From positions 1-8,713 of the forward strand of contig JAJXZM010000011.1 in the NCBI GenBank assembly GCA_021780055.1: a DNA stretch of 8,713 nt, in the 5' to 3' direction. Below are positions 1 to 5,875 of the stretch, piece after piece. Numbering within the stretch: position 1 is the stretch's first letter; every line of letters starts with the position of its first letter. The notes beneath the pieces are model-generated. The model was given only the letters and a program-made list of their open reading frames with translations. It searched no databases and was not told the origin of the DNA. The stretch comes from Acidobacteriota bacterium (GTDB taxonomy: Bacteria > Acidobacteriota > Terriglobia > UBA7540). A program made the translations under genes and the position numbers.

Positions 1-399
1 ACCGTTGTGGCAGGTGTTGCACGTCACCACCTGGTGGTTGTGGAAGTGGTCTTTATCGATGGCGAACATCATCTGCATCATTTCCCGGGCGCGTTGCTTG
101 GGCTTTTTGGTGTCCTCGTCAAAGTGGTGCTCAACGTGGCAATAGTCGCAATGCACGCCCAGCGAAGCCGAGATGAACTGCATGGTGGGAATCAGCTCGT
201 ATGCGGGAATGTCTTTGAGTACTTTGATGTTCTTGTAGACCTCCGCGGCGGTCTTGGTTGCCGGCGTGGTTGAAGCCTGCCCCGCCGCTGGCGCAGATTG
301 TGCCATCGTTCGCGGCGCGCGTATGGTGAAAAATAACAATAGGAATCCCAATGAAAGCCCCATTGCGGCCACAGCCGCACCTTTCCATCTGTGGATCAT
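1..399 (-). CDS. c-type cytochrome, reaction-centre cytochrome c (CytC_RC)-like, 3' end missing
   Basis: Translating the minus strand from the ATG at 399-397 gives 133 residues open to the left edge, so the C-terminus lies outside the window. Residues about 8-26 form a hydrophobic signal or anchor segment after a basic N-terminus (MIHRWK). An Ala/Thr/Pro-rich linker follows (about 33-52), then a compact domain with two haem-binding sites, CDYCH (84-88) and CNTCH (127-131). Each is preceded by a Met-bearing helix (M73; M108-M112) that could give the sixth haem ligand, as in reaction-centre cytochrome subunits. The segment KNIKVLKDIPAYELIPTM is typical of a short cytochrome family I associate with Acidobacteriota. 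It is expected outside the cytoplasmic membrane, carrying electrons. An AAAGGGG ribosome site lies about six bases before the start. The gene follows the GMC dehydrogenase on the same strand after a 164-base gap, so it could be that enzyme's electron acceptor; that is inference. Confidence 0.87.
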   Translation of the reverse strand, partial: MIHRWKGAAVAAMGLSLGFLLLFFTIRAPRTMAQSAPAAGQASTTPATKTAAEVYKNIKVLKDIPAYELIPTMQFISASLGVHCDYCHVEHHFDEDTKKPKQRAREMMQMMFAIDKDHFHNHQVVTCNTCHNG

Positions 400-563
400 G
401 TCTGCCCCTTTCGTGTGGAGACCGCCCCGCTTCACCCCTGGCGCGAGCACGGCTGGATATCGTACACTTAGACGCTACTGCTTCAAAATCAGTTACAAGA
501 CCCGGCGCAACAGGGACTGTTTGCCCCGTGACAGGGACTTCTGAGCCTGTGACTGGACCGCCC
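400..563. other. 164-base spacer between dehydrogenase and cytochrome genes, with short repeats
   Basis: No gene is seen here. Towards the dehydrogenase end, the sequence ACAGGGACT occurs twice (about 508-540). Just after it, ACAGG and CCTGT can pair across a 10-base loop, and the outer bases extend this with one mismatch. The structure lies just past the dehydrogenase stop codon and could slow or end its transcript, but there is no T-run, so I do not call a terminator. The cytochrome ribosome site is at the other end. Confidence 0.4.
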
Positions 564-2249
564 CTAAATGTTTCCGCGCTTCATTTCCTCCATCATGTGG
601 TCGCAGGAACGGACGCACAACGCCATGATGGTGAGCGTCGGGTTCTGGCAGGCTGTTGAAGTAAACCCCGCACCGTCCAGAACGAACAGATTCTTGACGT
701 CGTGGCTTTGCTGGAACTGATTCAGCACCGACGCCTTGGGATTGTCGCCCATGCGGGCGATGCCCACTTCATGAATGGCCCAACCGGGGCCGTCGGCGCG
801 GCCTCTGAGCCGTATGTTCTTTGCGCCGGCAGCCTCTAACATTTCGGCGGCGGACTCCGCCATGTCCTGCAGCATGGCGTATTCATTCTCGCTGTAATTC
901 ATGTGGAAATTCAGAACGGGAATTCCATAGGTATCCACCACGCCTGGATTGATCTCCACATAATTCTCCCATCGGGCGAGGCATTCGCCGAAGCCTCCAA
1001 GGCCGATTGAGACCACGGGTTCCTGGATGGCCTTCTTGTAGGCCATGCCGAAGCCTGGAGCGCCCCGGTTGAACCCGACGTCGCCGCCGCCCTGGAAGCC
1101 GTAGCCGCGAAGGAATTTTTTTGACCGCGGGCCGTCATGCGTGTTGCGGAAGCGGATCACATAAATGCCGTCAGGGCGATTGGGCCCGTTGAGCGTAGGC
1201 TTGCCCGTAAGCTGCGGCAATTCGCCGCTGGCGCCTCCACCCGAGATGTGGTCCATCAGGTAGTGGCCCAGAACGCCGCTGGAGTTGGCCAAGCCATTCG
1301 GGTACTGCCGGTTGGCGGAATTGAAAAGAATACGCACCGACTCGAGCGACTGCGCGCACAGGGCCACCACGCGCCCGTAAACTTCCTTCGGCTGGCGCGT
1401 ATTGCGGTCGATGTAAAGCAGGCCTCTGGCGCGGTTGCGGTCCGTGTCCATCAGGACCTTGTAGACCATGGCGTTGGGAATGTGAGTGCACTTCCCGGAG
1501 TTCTTGGCATCCGCCACCGTGGTGAAGTAGGAATTAAAGTAGGAGTGCGTAACGCAGCCGCGCTCGCAGGGGCCGCAATAATGGCACGGAGCGCGCCCGT
1601 TGATTGATTTGGTCAGGTTGGCTGACCGGCCCAGCGTGACCGTGCTGCCGAGTTTTTTCTTCACCTGCTCCCGCAACAGGGTTTCCGCGCAGGTCAGCCC
1701 CATGGGAGGCTGGAACTTTCCGTCGGGAAGCTCATAAACGCCTTCCGGAATGCCGGTGATGCCGACGTACTCTTCAACGATGTCGTAATAAGGAGCAAGG
1801 TCCTTGTAGCTGAGCGGCCAGTCCTCTCCGTAACCGTCATGCGAGGCCGCCTTGAAATCAAGGTCGCTCAGCCGGTAGGATTGCCGCCCCCACACGTTGG
1901 TGCGGCCGCCGGTTATCCGCATGCGCCCCTGCCAACTGAACGGCATGTCTTTGGCTGTGGTGTAGGGCTCGTCCAGATCATTGCAGAACCAGTCGGCGTT
2001 GTACTCCATGCAGGCGTAGCAGTCCTTCTGCACGGGACGGGTTTTGCGGATCACTTCCGGAGCCATGTCCCGGTACTTCAACTTGAATGCCGGTACGTGC
2101 TCAGTAAAGTTTTTGTCCGACTGTTCGCGGCCGGCATCGACAAGAGCAACTTTCAGCCCTGCCTCAGAAAGCCGCTTGGCCGCCCATCCTCCAGACGCAC
2201 CCGAACCCACCACGAGCACGTCATAGACCTGCTTTTCCTGCTGACTCAT
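564..2249 (-). CDS. GMC-family FAD-dependent dehydrogenase with probable Fe-S cluster motif
   Basis: The 561-residue product is a GMC (glucose-methanol-choline) oxidoreductase, closest in style to the FAD subunits of gluconate, fructose and glucose dehydrogenases. Visible motifs are the N-terminal FAD loop GSGASG (15-20) with an acidic D38 ending strand two, GGRTNVWGR (114-122), and the C-terminal active-site pair H493 (in HEVGIARMG) and N536 (in NPTLTI). A cluster CHYCGPCERGC puts cysteines at 222, 225, 228 and 232, where related FAD-glucose dehydrogenases carry a 3Fe-4S cluster, so an Fe-S relay is likely. The enzyme should oxidise a sugar, sugar acid or alcohol and pass electrons to a carrier, not to oxygen. 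It has no signal peptide; relatives are exported with a Tat-bearing small subunit, which is not encoded next to it here. GGAGAC lies about seven bases before the ATG. It is divergent from the alpha-galactosidase. Substrate unknown. Confidence 0.95.
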   Translation of the reverse strand: MSQQEKQVYDVLVVGSGASGGWAAKRLSEAGLKVALVDAGREQSDKNFTEHVPAFKLKYRDMAPEVIRKTRPVQKDCYACMEYNADWFCNDLDEPYTTAKDMPFSWQGRMRITGGRTNVWGRQSYRLSDLDFKAASHDGYGEDWPLSYKDLAPYYDIVEEYVGITGIPEGVYELPDGKFQPPMGLTCAETLLREQVKKKLGSTVTLGRSANLTKSINGRAPCHYCGPCERGCVTHSYFNSYFTTVADAKNSGKCTHIPNAMVYKVLMDTDRNRARGLLYIDRNTRQPKEVYGRVVALCAQSLESVRILFNSANRQYPNGLANSSGVLGHYLMDHISGGGASGELPQLTGKPTLNGPNRPDGIYVIRFRNTHDGPRSKKFLRGYGFQGGGDVGFNRGAPGFGMAYKKAIQEPVVSIGLGGFGECLARWENYVEINPGVVDTYGIPVLNFHMNYSENEYAMLQDMAESAAEMLEAAGAKNIRLRGRADGPGWAIHEVGIARMGDNPKASVLNQFQQSHDVKNLFVLDGAGFTSTACQNPTLTIMALCVRSCDHMMEEMKRGNI

Positions 2250-2653
2250 CTTTTGTCTCCATTGACAGATTGGATTTCAAGATTGCCGGGACACCTGGAG
2301 TGAAGGAGTGATCCGAAGCGGTCACTCGTGCGCACGGACGCGCTTACGGAATGATGAATGCAACAGATCAGACGTTTCCGCGTTTCAATTCTCCCTTCCT
2401 GCCGTCGTCCGGCCGCGCGGAGGGACCTTGCTTCGAATGGAAATGATCAGGCCCCGGATTGCCCCGATGTATCTCACCCTCGAAGAGGAATGATCGTAAC
2501 AACCACGCGGACAAACGTCAACCGGCAGCCATTTCACCTACTGACCGCGCCGATTGGTGGAGACGAATGACGAGGGAAGCGGCGCGTGATACGATACTGC
2601 GGCGCATTGGCAAAAAACGCCGGGAACCCATCTGAAAAACGGAGGAAACTGCC
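2250..2653. promoter_or_regulatory. Divergent intergenic control region between dehydrogenase and alpha-galactosidase
   Basis: This 404-base stretch separates two genes transcribed away from each other and must hold both promoters. The short open frames in it lack ribosome sites and recognisable protein character. I could not place a convincing -35/-10 pair in either direction. The most ordered element is the repeat and palindrome at 2297-2327, listed separately. At the right end GGAGG (2641-2645) is the ribosome site of the alpha-galactosidase. Confidence 0.5.
2297..2327. repeat. Tandem GGAGTGA repeat merging into an imperfect palindrome (possible operator or leader hairpin)
   Basis: GGAGTGA occurs at 2297-2303 and again at 2305-2311. 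The second copy pairs with an inverted copy: GAGTGA (2306-2311), a bulged T, CCG (2313-2315), loop AAG, CGG (2319-2321), TCACTC (2322-2327). That is nine base pairs with one bulge. It lies 48-78 bases upstream of the dehydrogenase start, a usual place for an operator or a 5'-leader hairpin. No regulator can be assigned from this window. Confidence 0.45.
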
Positions 2654-3805
2654 GTGAAAAGAGTGATGCTGTTGTTGGCTGCGATATTCTTCTGCGCCGC
2701 CGTTCCGACCTGGGCGCTGGATAACGGGCTGGCCAAAACCCCGCCCATGGGCTGGAACAGCTGGAACAAGTTTGGTTGTAACGTCAGCGAAAAACTGATT
2801 CGGGAAATGGCGGACGCCATGGTTTCCAGCGGCATGAAGGCCGCCGGCTACCAGTACATTGTGATCGACGACTGCTGGCAGGTGAAGCGTGACGCCAACG
2901 GAAACATTGTTCCCGATCCCGAGCGTTTTCCCTCAGGCATGAAGGCGCTGGCGGACTACGTCCATTCCAAGGGATTGAAATTCGGGCTCTATTCCGACGC
3001 CGGTACCGGCACCTGCCAGGACCGCCCGGGCAGCCGGGGCTATGAGTTCCAGGACGCCCGGCAATACGCTGCCTGGGGCGTGGACTATCTTAAGTATGAC
3101 TGGTGCAACACCAGCACGCAGAACGTGCAGGCTTCCTACGCCATTATGCGCGACGCCTTGAAGGCTTCAGGACGCCCCATCGTTTTCAGCATGTGCGAGT
3201 GGGGTGTGGAGGACCCGTGGAAGTGGGCGACTGACATTGGCAACCTGTGGAGGACTACCGGTGACATCACAGATTGCTGGAGCTGCACAGGCGTTTACAC
3301 GCGCGGCGTGATGCAGATTCTGGACCAGGAAGCCGACCTGTGGTCCTTCGCTGGGCCGGGCCACTGGAACGACCCCGATATGTTAGAGGTCGGCAATCCG
3401 GGCCTTTCGCTCGAAGAGAGTAAATCGCACTTCAGCCTGTGGGCCATGCTGGCTGCGCCGCTGATCGCCGGAAACGACCTGCGCAGCATGCCGGCGGACA
3501 TTCGCGAAATCCTGACCAATAAGGAAGTGATCGCCGTTGACCAGGACGCGCTGGGCCATCAGGGACAGCGTTACCGCGATTACGGCGATACGGAAGTGTG
3601 GAGCAAGGAATTGACCGGCCATACAGAAGCCTACCTGCTGCTGAACCGGAGCGAGACGCCTAAAGAGATTTCAGTTTACGTGGGCGAGGGTAAGCGCGTT
3701 CGCGACCTGTGGAAACATGGGGACCTGGGTCCGTTTGCGGACGGGTTCTTCCGCGCCAGAGTGGCCCCTCACTGCGTGGTTATGGTAAAAGTGCTGGCCA
3801 AGTAA
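2654..3805 (+). CDS. Secreted alpha-galactosidase, glycoside hydrolase family 27
   Basis: The 383-residue product hydrolyses terminal alpha-1,6-linked galactose from oligosaccharides such as melibiose and raffinose or from galactomannan. Residues 1-21 are a signal peptide (MKRVM, hydrophobic core, likely cut after PTWA), so it acts in the periplasm or outside. The mature protein opens with LAKTPPMGWNSWN, the GH27 signature. By alignment from memory with human alpha-galactosidase A, the nucleophile is D149 in YLKYDWC and the acid/base is D204 in WRTTGDI; D72-D73 of IDDCW and the WNDPDM segment (238-243) are also conserved. C121 and C151 match a conserved disulfide spacing. The (beta/alpha)8 barrel ends near residue 300 and a C-terminal beta domain completes the usual length. 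The GTG start is chosen because GGAGG lies eight bases before it. Alpha-N-acetylgalactosaminidase shares the fold but is less likely. Confidence 0.96.
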   Translation: MKRVMLLLAAIFFCAAVPTWALDNGLAKTPPMGWNSWNKFGCNVSEKLIREMADAMVSSGMKAAGYQYIVIDDCWQVKRDANGNIVPDPERFPSGMKALADYVHSKGLKFGLYSDAGTGTCQDRPGSRGYEFQDARQYAAWGVDYLKYDWCNTSTQNVQASYAIMRDALKASGRPIVFSMCEWGVEDPWKWATDIGNLWRTTGDITDCWSCTGVYTRGVMQILDQEADLWSFAGPGHWNDPDMLEVGNPGLSLEESKSHFSLWAMLAAPLIAGNDLRSMPADIREILTNKEVIAVDQDALGHQGQRYRDYGDTEVWSKELTGHTEAYLLLNRSETPKEISVYVGEGKRVRDLWKHGDLGPFADGFFRARVAPHCVVMVKVLAK

Positions 3806-4146
3806 CCGCCGAAGAAATATTGCGGGCCCAGGCTGATTCGCCCGGAAAACGAGGTGGCAGTGGGTGCATCGTCAGAATGCATGCGTGACGCGGCTGACAC
3901 GCCGGATTGGATCTGGAGTGAGGCCAGGGGTCGGAACTGCTGATGCGGGTTGCGGCCGGTGTGCAGGCCGACTGGCAAATGGCAAAGCTCGTTCGTGAAT
4001 AGAGCGTTACGGAAACCGGAGGTTCAGCGTACTTCCGGCAGATGCAGCGTGGACCTTGCTTTCTGTGAGTCGGCGCGCCGCCCACTCTGGATGGAGTCCT
4101 GCCGCGACGGCGACCCACGGAAAATCGCGCGAATCTGCCCAGCGTA
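3806..4146. other. Convergent intergenic region, no gene recognised
   Basis: This 341-base region lies between the ends of the alpha-galactosidase and the XRE regulator gene. Open frames crossing it look like chance reading in GC-rich DNA. Several short stems are present: CGGGC/GCCCG (3823-3827 with 3840-3844), CGGCC/GGCCG around 3951-3968, and CCGGA/TCCGG around 4016-4038. None is followed by a T-run, so I do not call an intrinsic terminator for either gene. Confidence 0.4.
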
Positions 4147-4665
4147 TTACTCGGCCGCCGGCTCGGCTGCCCTTTCTGATGCGGCTGACGATTCAACCGG
4201 GACCCCGGCTTTCAGGCTGGCGATTTGCCCTTGGAGGTCCTTGGCCAGATCTTCAAGGATCTGGACCTGCTGGACTTTGCGGTCCAACACCGACTGGAGC
4301 TTGGTAATCTGACGCTGGAGGCGCTGGTTTTCACGGCGGAGGACGTCCAGCCCCTGCGGCGGAAACAAATCATCAAGTTCCTTCCCCTTGGGTCCCTGGG
4401 CCCGCAATCCGGTCTTGATAGAAGAATAAGGCGAAACCTGGGCCTGTGATTCCCGGATGAGAGCGTCCAGGTCCTTGCGCTCCTGGGAGGGAGGGCAGAG
4501 CTGGCGCAGGGCCATCAGGCGAGCCAGATCCGGGCGGTTCCTGCCGCGCTCCCAGTGCTGGACAGCACCTTTCGTCGCATTCAGTAAACGTGACAACCCT
4601 TCCTGGCTTACCTGGAGCTTTTGCCGTACTCTGCGAATCACTTTTGAGACATCGAGTTCAGCCAT
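4147..4665 (-). CDS. XRE-type helix-turn-helix regulator with C-terminal leucine zipper
   Basis: The 172-residue product is a predicted DNA-binding regulator. Residues 5-57 are a Cro/C1-type helix-turn-helix, with QEGLSRLLNATKGAVQHWE (21-39) covering the turn and recognition helix. A linker to about residue 104 leads to a long heptad-repeat coiled coil (106-151). Leucines fall at 109, 116, 123, 137, 144 and 151, exactly seven apart, with K130 at the one gap. The partner positions 106, 113, 120, 127, 134, 141 and 148 are L, N, I, L, V, A and I. This is a textbook zipper, including a polar Asn (N113) at an 'a' position, so a parallel dimer is likely. The tail (154-172) is Ala/Glu-rich and probably disordered. 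AGGAGAAGG lies about six bases before the ATG. An inverted repeat at 4703-4714, just upstream, suggests self-regulation. The target genes are unknown. Confidence 0.9.
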   Translation of the reverse strand: MAELDVSKVIRRVRQKLQVSQEGLSRLLNATKGAVQHWERGRNRPDLARLMALRQLCPPSQERKDLDALIRESQAQVSPYSSIKTGLRAQGPKGKELDDLFPPQGLDVLRRENQRLQRQITKLQSVLDRKVQQVQILEDLAKDLQGQIASLKAGVPVESSAASERAAEPAAE

Positions 4666-4693
4666 CGAGGTCCTTCTCCTGATTAGTTTTCAC

Positions 4694-4722
4694 TTGACAT
4701 GACTATAGTTATAGGCTAGTAT
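4694..4722 (+). promoter_or_regulatory. Sigma70-like promoter firing rightward, divergent from the XRE gene
   Basis: TTGACA (4694-4699) is a perfect -35 box. Exactly 17 bases later TAGTAT (4717-4722) matches the -10 consensus at four of six positions, giving a start near 4729. On the other strand TATACT (4718-4723) is a good -10 box for the XRE gene, though its -35 is poor. The two promoters would overlap, so one regulator could control both. No protein gene with a good ribosome site follows closely on the plus strand, so the product would be a long leader or a small RNA. Confidence 0.5.
4703..4714. promoter_or_regulatory. Inverted repeat CTATAGTTATAG, candidate operator of the XRE regulator
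   Basis: CTATA (4703-4707) and TATAG (4710-4714) are inverted with a two-base centre, and ACTATAGT (4702-4709) is itself a perfect palindrome. The element sits in the spacer of the rightward promoter and near the expected transcript start of the XRE gene, where binding would block both. XRE repressors commonly bind such sites next to their own gene. Assigning it to this protein is inference. Confidence 0.4.
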
Positions 4723-4798
4723 ATCACAGATTGCCCGGTACGGAAGCTTTTTGTTTATTCCGAACCTGAATGTTGCGCCAAGGCTACGTTGAGCCTGA

Positions 4799-4825
4799 CA
4801 CCGTACAAAGGGGGGGGATACGGTG
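4799..4825 (+). repeat. Hairpin with 7-bp stem and an eight-G loop, with a competing partner at 4862-4870
   Basis: CACCGTA (4799-4805) pairs perfectly with TACGGTG (4819-4825); the 13-base loop contains eight consecutive G (4810-4817). The loop can instead pair with a C-rich stretch downstream: bases 4811-4819 with 4862-4870, nine pairs including one G-U. The two folds share base 4819 and the loop, so they exclude each other. The element would be in the transcript of the rightward promoter. A role is not known. Confidence 0.4.
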
Positions 4826-4901
4826 CGGACCGCGCGGCCTGGACTCACCTTCACCTTAACGATCCCCCTCACACGATCCAAAACGTTCTGCTTGTAGTGC
4901 C

Positions 4902-4915
4902 AATTCACGTGAATT
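4902..4915. promoter_or_regulatory. Perfect 14-base palindrome AATTCACGTGAATT
   Basis: The palindrome reads the same on both strands with no spacer and is flanked by AT-rich DNA, typical of a binding site for a dimeric regulator. On the plus strand it runs into three further T, so as RNA it could be a weak AATTC/GAATT hairpin followed by T, a poor terminator. It lies 368 bases upstream of the Cys-cluster protein gene. The centre CACGTG is a common regulator core but does not identify the protein. Confidence 0.45.
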
Positions 4916-5087
4916 TTTAGTAGTATTACGGGCTTTTGTCAATGAGCAATTCAATATTTACGGCTCGGATGTTTACTAGTAGTTCAAGTGATTTTATTTG
5001 TACTTCCGGCGGTTTCCGCTCCACACCTGCCAGTCATTCGTATGGGCATGAATGTCCTCAAGGGATGACTCCCGGGGTGTCCGCTTT

Positions 5088-5227
5088 GGCCGAAGTTGTC
5101 TGCTGGTCCTTCCCACTCATGCTCTTCGGCCGGTGGATAGCACGACTTGAGATCTTTCCAAACGCCGGGGACTGGTTTTGGCTTTCTGCTGACCCATTTG
5201 TTGCCGGTTCCCTCATGCCAGTTCCCG
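5088..5227 (+). ncRNA. Possible structured 5' leader: two long-range stems upstream of the Cys-cluster gene
   Basis: GGCCGAAG (5088-5095) pairs perfectly with CTTCGGCC (5124-5131) over a 28-base loop. Next, bases 5166-5175 pair with 5218-5227 in a ten-pair helix with one G-U, over a 42-base loop. The two stems are side by side and end about 45 bases before the ribosome site of the next gene. They do not match any riboswitch I know. Stems of this length can occur by chance, and the same stems form on the other strand, so this is tentative. Confidence 0.25.
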
Positions 5228-5282
5228 CTTATGCATTTCCGCCAAACTGCACCTACAACCCATGTCACAAGAAGGAGTGTCA

Positions 5283-5687
5283 ATGAAATCTTCGAACCGC
5301 AATATCCGTTTTCATTCTCCTGCTAATCCGCCTGTCAGTTTTGTGATGAAACCTGAATGCCATCATGCCGGCCAGATCACGGAACCTCGGAAGCTCTCCC
5401 TTTCCACAAGCGGCATCGGGAGACCTGAGTCTGTCGCCTTTTCAACTGCACGCTGTTCAGAAAAGGGTTGCGTTTTCCCGGCATCTTCCCTGAGCGGCGG
5501 CAAGTGTTCTTATCATCAGCGCCAACAAGAAGAACCGGTGCTTTTCCGGTCTCATCAGCCGACGGGTCTGCTGCTTGATCCAGCAAGAATGTCCCCCTCC
5601 GATCGTGAGTACGACGGCAGCCGGAAACGCGACCGCCGCCGGATGGCAGACCTTTGGGAACAGTTTCAAACGGAAGGAACACCCTAA
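5283..5687 (+). CDS. Small Cys/His-cluster protein, function unknown
   Basis: The ATG at 5283 is chosen over an in-frame upstream ATG because AAGGAG (5272-5277) is five bases before it. The product has 134 residues and no signal peptide or membrane segment, so it is likely cytoplasmic. Residues 1-50 are low in order, with a CHH triplet at 26-28. The core has C58, C63, C75 and H78 (spacing C-x4-C-x11-C-x2-H), which could bind one zinc ion. A conserved-looking tail follows: FRSHQPTGLLLD (88-99), then a strongly basic, helical stretch around SRKRDRRRMADLWEQF (113-128). The style recalls small uncharacterised proteins I associate with Acidobacteriota, but I cannot name a family. The basic helix and metal-site pattern would suit a nucleic-acid binding or regulatory role, as does the DNA-binding protein encoded 188 bases downstream. 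Function is inference. Confidence 0.68.
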   Translation: MKSSNRNIRFHSPANPPVSFVMKPECHHAGQITEPRKLSLSTSGIGRPESVAFSTARCSEKGCVFPASSLSGGKCSYHQRQQEEPVLFRSHQPTGLLLDPARMSPSDREYDGSRKRDRRRMADLWEQFQTEGTP

Positions 5688-5875
5688 ATACCCCACCTTC
5701 GAATAACGGGAAACAGCAGCGAGCGTGGTTCGTTCTCAGGCTGGTAAGCCTCGGGGTCGCCGGTGGCCTGCCCTCGTTTGCCTGAGTCTACGATGCGGAA
5801 CCCACATGCTTAAGGTCCAACCAGCAAGGCTCCGCTTGCTTTGATGCGGTTCTATTCCAATTGAGGTGTCGACGC
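5688..5875. other. Spacer with a short hairpin before the excisionase-like gene
   Basis: No gene is seen in these 188 bases. AGCAAG (5823-5828) and CTTGCT (5835-5840) form a perfect six-pair hairpin with a six-base loop followed by only three T, a weak candidate terminator or leader hairpin about 35 bases before the next start. GAGGTG seven bases before 5876 is the next gene's ribosome site. Confidence 0.35.

Larger units (their letters stand above)
4666..5282. other. 617-base non-coding region rich in palindromes and hairpins
   Basis: The region lies between the divergent XRE regulator and the Cys-cluster protein. Its left half (about 4690-5000) is clearly more AT-rich than the flanking genes. 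Open frames on both strands lack ribosome sites, begin with GTG or TTG or look unlike protein. Ordered elements, each listed separately, are a sigma70-like promoter, an inverted repeat inside it, a hairpin with a G8 loop, a perfect 14-base palindrome and two long-range helices. The right end carries AAGGAG (5272-5277), the ribosome site of the next gene. The region may hold a small RNA, a structured leader, or both. Confidence 0.5.

Noticed and set aside
500..540. The doubled ACAGGGACT as a dispersed REP-like or CRISPR repeat
   Set aside because: There are only two imperfectly spaced copies and no regular unit; a genome-wide count would be needed.
1137..2303. Plus-strand open frames within the dehydrogenase gene (1137-1607, 1839-2303)
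   Set aside because: Both are antisense to a gene with complete GMC motifs and have no recognisable product.
3365..3382. Treating the Asp residues of WNDPDM as the acid/base of the alpha-galactosidase
   Set aside because: In the human enzyme this segment is structural; the acid/base corresponds to D204 in WRTTGDI, about 36 residues earlier.
4690..4908. A 72-codon minus-strand frame just upstream of the XRE gene
   Set aside because: It starts with GTG without a ribosome site and would run across the hairpin with the eight-G loop and the promoter region.
4984..5283. A 99-codon minus-strand frame opposite the proposed leader
   Set aside because: It starts with TTG, has no ribosome site and shows no recognisable domain. 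A decayed gene cannot be excluded.
4936..5286. A 116-codon plus-strand frame before the Cys-cluster gene
   Set aside because: There is no ribosome site, the sequence is Ser- and Pro-rich without family likeness, and it overlaps the well-placed start at 5283.
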